A stretch of DNA of 9,675 nucleotides from assembly GCA_964401455.1 (NCBI GenBank), contig CAYNYI010000103.1, positions 1 to 9,675 on the forward strand. Reading direction: 5' to 3'. The stretch comes from CAYNYI01 sp964401455 (GTDB taxonomy: Bacteria; Fibrobacterota; OXYB2-FULL-49-7; CAYNYI01). The position numbers and the translations under genes are program-made. The notes under the pieces are model-generated. The model searched no databases. It was not told the DNA's origin and saw only the letters and a program-made list of their open reading frames with translations. Numbering within the stretch: the first letter of the stretch is position 1; each line of letters starts with the position of its first letter. Below are positions 7,282 through 9,675 of this stretch, piece after piece.

Positions 7282-9303
7282 CTATACCAGTTTGATTTCG
7301 GATTTGACGAGCATTACCTTTTTGGGGCCGATGATTTCCTCGGTTACCGCCATATGCTGCCCCCCGACGATAAAGGTAGTCCCGGGGTATGCTTTGTCTT
7401 TTATGTCAATGAATGCTTTTCTCTCCTGATTTATTTTCTCTTCAATAAGTTCGAGTCTTTTCCCCAGAGATTTGAGCTGATTTTCAATTTTAACCGACAT
7501 GGATTTCAGTTTTTTAAGAAGGAATTCCTGTTTGGGGGGGAGGACCTTCTTGACTTTCCTGAGTTTGTCCAGTTTGTTGAAGTTTTCAGCTATTTTCCTG
7601 TTGCTTTCTTTAAGTTCTTTTATTTTTGTTTCAGCCTTGTATTTTTCCTCAAGCAGAGTAAAGTCGATACCTACGGACAATTCTGTTCTTACACCGCTTT
7701 CGTTTCCCGCAAAATTCACTTCTATCTGGTTTCTCGCAGAGGCTTTACCGCCGGAGATCGAAAGCGGTGAGCCAAGAACCTGTATATTGTCGCGTGCCAT
7801 TAGCTGGCAGTTAACCGCTTCGCGCGCGATTATTATGTTGCCGCGGCTTTTTATTGTCTGGTTATGGGCAAATGATATATTAACATTGCCGTAAGCGTCT
7901 ATAACCCCTTTCCCGGTGCCAACGAATCCCCCTTTAATAAGTACATTACCCTTGGCTTTTATAACAGCGTCTTCTATGAGGCCGCCGACTTCAACATCAC
8001 TTCCCGAACTTATTTCAAATCCGGCTTTCAAGTCATTTTTTATTGTAACGGATTTATTGTAATCGATGTTGCCGGTCGAGAAGTCTACATCACCGTTAAC
8101 AACATACCCCTCGTGCACCTCGACAATGGTGCCGTTATAGGTTACATTTCCGTCTGTGGAAGCGATGAGTACATTCGGATCGTCTTCTTTCTGCTCGGTA
8201 TTCGGACCCATCGGAAGTTTCTGCTCCTTACCCCTGAGTGTGGGTATTTCCGATCCTGACAAGTCTGTTCCGGGTTCCCCTTCTCCGGGTGGATGAAGTC
8301 TCGCGAGCTCCTGGCCCTTATTGACGCTGATTATAAGGTTTAACTGTTTGAAATCAACGCTGCCGTCCTCATTTTGCTTCGGTGAGAGCTGTCCTTTAGC
8401 GTTGAAAAAGAATTCTATTTTGCCGTCCTCTCCCTGAACCGGAGGGGTGCCCGAAGCTATCAGAGTTTCTCTTACCGGAATACGGTTCTCCGCAGCGGAT
8501 TCCACAGCCTTTTCCATTGCGTCATGGTCTATTCCGGATGTGACATTTTTGTCCTGAAGAAGAAGTTCCACATTATGGACCGAAATGTCTTTTCCCCCTT
8601 CTCCGGCCGGAAGTATATCAAGCAGGGCCTTCATGTTTCTCTCTTCTATTTTTATTTCCGCCGCCGCGTCCGGGTTTACCGGGAACACATCCAGGTAATG
8701 ATCGATAAGGACCGGTACCCCTGTTATTTTAGAAACATAAGTATCGTCGCTTTTCTTTTCCACCCTGTCTGAAACTCTGCTTTCCCCTTCGGACATTTCT
8801 TTTATGATAATTTCTTCACCGAAAATATTCATGCCTTTTTCTGCGGGGCTCGGCGGCATATGTTCGGCAATTCTATTGCCGGCGTGTACTGTCTTTGCGC
8901 CGCTTGCTACCGCTTTTACTTCAGAAATATGAGGGGTGTCGAGAGATTCTATTTTCTGGAAGTCCTCTTTTTTGGTGATTCCGGAAATTTTAAGAGTCAG
9001 ATTTCCTTTGGTGCCTGCTTTCCCCTGCTTTCCGGCTGCAACCTGAGTAAAATCCACGGATTTATGTTCTTTATTGAATTTTTCGACTATGGTGGAAATG
9101 GCGGAATCATCTACTCCGAATGTGATTCCCGCGGAGTGGATTTTGCTGTAGATGTGGTTTATATCAATGTCTTCGGCGGCGTTGCCGGGTTTAACCGAGA
9201 CACTCGCTGAAAGCTTATCTGGAGAGACCGCTAAGTTAATGACTGCGCCGGAACCATTGTCGGACAATCCTTTTTCAGTTTTTCCGGCTTCTGTCAATTT
9301 CAC
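7282..9303 (-). CDS. fapA: FapA-family (DUF342) protein with duplicated N-terminal region
   Basis: A 673-residue cytoplasmic protein of the FapA/DUF342 family. In Vibrio, FapA is linked to polar flagellar assembly and carbon-source signalling through EIIA-Glc. The domain order is unusual. The family N-terminal unit appears twice, at about residues 22-215 and 236-405; compare GITFGVD (59-65) with NVTSGID (253-259), and EKGMNIFGEEI (155-165) with EPGTDLSGSEI (343-353). Then comes a beta-helix (about 399-545, repeated short strands such as GNVLIKGGFVGTGKGVIDAYGN). A charged, Lys/Glu-rich coiled coil (548-635) and a short beta tail (637-673) complete it. The start is GTG at 9303, three codons after an in-frame TGA. 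An in-frame TTG at 9297, with GGGGGTG upstream, is an alternative. It is the first gene of a two-gene unit with the HD-GYP gene. No other flagellar gene is in the window, so the flagellar role is by family only. Confidence 0.9.
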   Translation of the reverse strand: MKLTEAGKTEKGLSDNGSGAVINLAVSPDKLSASVSVKPGNAAEDIDINHIYSKIHSAGITFGVDDSAISTIVEKFNKEHKSVDFTQVAAGKQGKAGTKGNLTLKISGITKKEDFQKIESLDTPHISEVKAVASGAKTVHAGNRIAEHMPPSPAEKGMNIFGEEIIIKEMSEGESRVSDRVEKKSDDTYVSKITGVPVLIDHYLDVFPVNPDAAAEIKIEERNMKALLDILPAGEGGKDISVHNVELLLQDKNVTSGIDHDAMEKAVESAAENRIPVRETLIASGTPPVQGEDGKIEFFFNAKGQLSPKQNEDGSVDFKQLNLIISVNKGQELARLHPPGEGEPGTDLSGSEIPTLRGKEQKLPMGPNTEQKEDDPNVLIASTDGNVTYNGTIVEVHEGYVVNGDVDFSTGNIDYNKSVTIKNDLKAGFEISSGSDVEVGGLIEDAVIKAKGNVLIKGGFVGTGKGVIDAYGNVNISFAHNQTIKSRGNIIIAREAVNCQLMARDNIQVLGSPLSISGGKASARNQIEVNFAGNESGVRTELSVGIDFTLLEEKYKAETKIKELKESNRKIAENFNKLDKLRKVKKVLPPKQEFLLKKLKSMSVKIENQLKSLGKRLELIEEKINQERKAFIDIKDKAYPGTTFIVGGQHMAVTEEIIGPKKVMLVKSEIKLV

Positions 9304-9412
9304 CCCCGCTCATTCACTGTGATTTGAGTTTTGAAACTTCCCTGATGTAAATATAAAAAAAAGTCTTTTCAAAAAAAATAAAAATCTCAGAGCGGGCTTC
9401 ATGGGCTATATG

Positions 9413-9441
9413 ATTATAAAATTGATTTGACGGTTAAATCA
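9413..9441 (-). promoter_or_regulatory. Candidate promoter for the fapA/HD-GYP unit
   Basis: On the minus strand a perfect TATAAT (9418-9413) lies 17 bp downstream of a poor -35 element, TGATTT (9441-9436). Transcription would start near 9406, leaving a U-rich leader of about 100 nt that contains two T8 runs (9378-9371 and 9362-9355). The weak -35 and weak ribosome site suggest activator dependence or low expression; this is inference. Confidence 0.4.
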
Positions 9442-9454
9442 TACTTATTTTACT
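9427..9454 (+). promoter_or_regulatory. Candidate divergent promoter for the PriA-like gene
   Basis: TTGACG (9427-9432, one mismatch to TTGACA) is followed after 16 bp by TTTACT (9449-9454, four of six to TATAAT). The -35 boxes of this and the opposing candidate promoter are interleaved, so the two units could compete for or share control. The -10 match is weak. Confidence 0.3.
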
Positions 9455-9506
9455 CAGAATATGTCAGGTCCTTAAGGTTTTTATCAATTGTCAAACGGAG
9501 AATTCT

Positions 9507-9675
9507 TTGTCTGTAAATACCGCTTCAGTATTTATAACCGGGCGCGTTCCGGGGCCTTTCACCTATAGAATTCCGGAACGTTTGCTGTCTTCAGTCCGGT
9601 CCGGTTCGGCCGTTGTTGTTTCTCTTTGGAACTCAAAGTGACCAGGGACCGTATTCAAAAAAGGGTTCTCCGATG
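9507..9675 (+). CDS. priA: PriA-like primosomal protein N' start, frame interrupted and 3' end missing
   Basis: A TTG codon at 9507 preceded by GGAG (9497-9500, 6-nt spacing) opens a frame beginning LSVNTASVFITG (first residue translated as Met). Residues 17-38, through PFTYRIPERL and VRSGSAVVV, resemble the N-terminal DNA-binding region of the replication-restart helicase PriA (compare the usual FTYxVPE...GxRVxVPFG pattern). The frame then meets TGA at 9639-9641 after 44 codons. One neighbouring frame would read K-V-T-R after the break, similar to the RKVTG segment of PriA, so a one-base error or frameshift near 9635-9640 is plausible. The window ends 34 bases later and both alternative frames remain open, so this cannot be settled. 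It might also be a genuine 44-residue ORF, or an intact gene with a sequencing error close to a contig end. The similarity was judged by eye on a short stretch. Confidence 0.4.

Noticed and set aside
6802..7770. Long plus-strand open frame (322 codons) opposite the HD-GYP and fapA genes
   Set aside because: Its product is a low-complexity Ser/Phe-rich sequence typical of an antisense frame, and both opposing frames encode clear protein families.
9353..9385. A/T runs downstream of 9353 as a terminator
   Set aside because: No GC-rich stem precedes the T runs on either strand; the sequence is better read as the U-rich leader of the fapA transcript.

Overview
The window looks like bacterial chromosome. 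Genes are tightly packed (ATGA and 14-nt overlaps, a 4-nt gap, a tail-to-tail overlap), G+C appears moderate, and TTG and GTG starts occur alongside ATG. A FapA (DUF342) protein next to an HD-GYP protein, plus a cluster of Gfo/Idh/MocA oxidoreductases and xylose-isomerase-like TIM barrels under a GntR/LacI-type hybrid regulator, would fit a heterotrophic Gram-negative bacterium with many carbohydrate genes, such as a spirochaete, a PVC-superphylum member or a related candidate phylum. No rRNA or other decisive marker is present, so this placement is a guess. Both ends cut through genes.

Layout. Positions 1-812 (+) hold the C-terminal part of a class-3-like aldehyde dehydrogenase, closed by a strong intrinsic terminator (835-876). 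A near-consensus promoter (881-909) and a cluster of GTAGGCA repeats precede a five-gene plus-strand operon at 953-5929: a GntR-type regulator with a sugar-binding LacI-like domain, TIM-barrel isomerase/epimerase 1, Gfo/Idh/MocA oxidoreductase 1, TIM barrel 2 and oxidoreductase 2. This unit meets, tail to tail with 29 bp of overlap, a minus-strand pair at 9303-5901: a FapA-family protein with a duplicated N-terminal region, then an HD-GYP protein with an altered metal/GYP motif. From 9304 to 9506 is a probable divergent promoter region. At 9507 (+) begins what looks like a PriA N-terminus, whose frame is interrupted by TGA after 44 codons close to the window edge.

How the genes may work together. 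The plus-strand operon is probably a ligand-induced catabolic cassette. Each oxidoreductase would make or reduce a keto sugar or keto cyclitol using NAD(P), and each TIM barrel would isomerise, epimerise, dehydrate or cleave it. Known systems with the same fold pairing are inositol catabolism (IolG with IolE/IolI) and glycoside cleavage through 3-keto intermediates. The substrate cannot be read from the sequence. The minus-strand pair is probably a regulatory module linked to cyclic-di-GMP signalling, motility or the cell surface. No transporter, glycosidase, kinase, RNA gene, CRISPR array or mobile element was seen.
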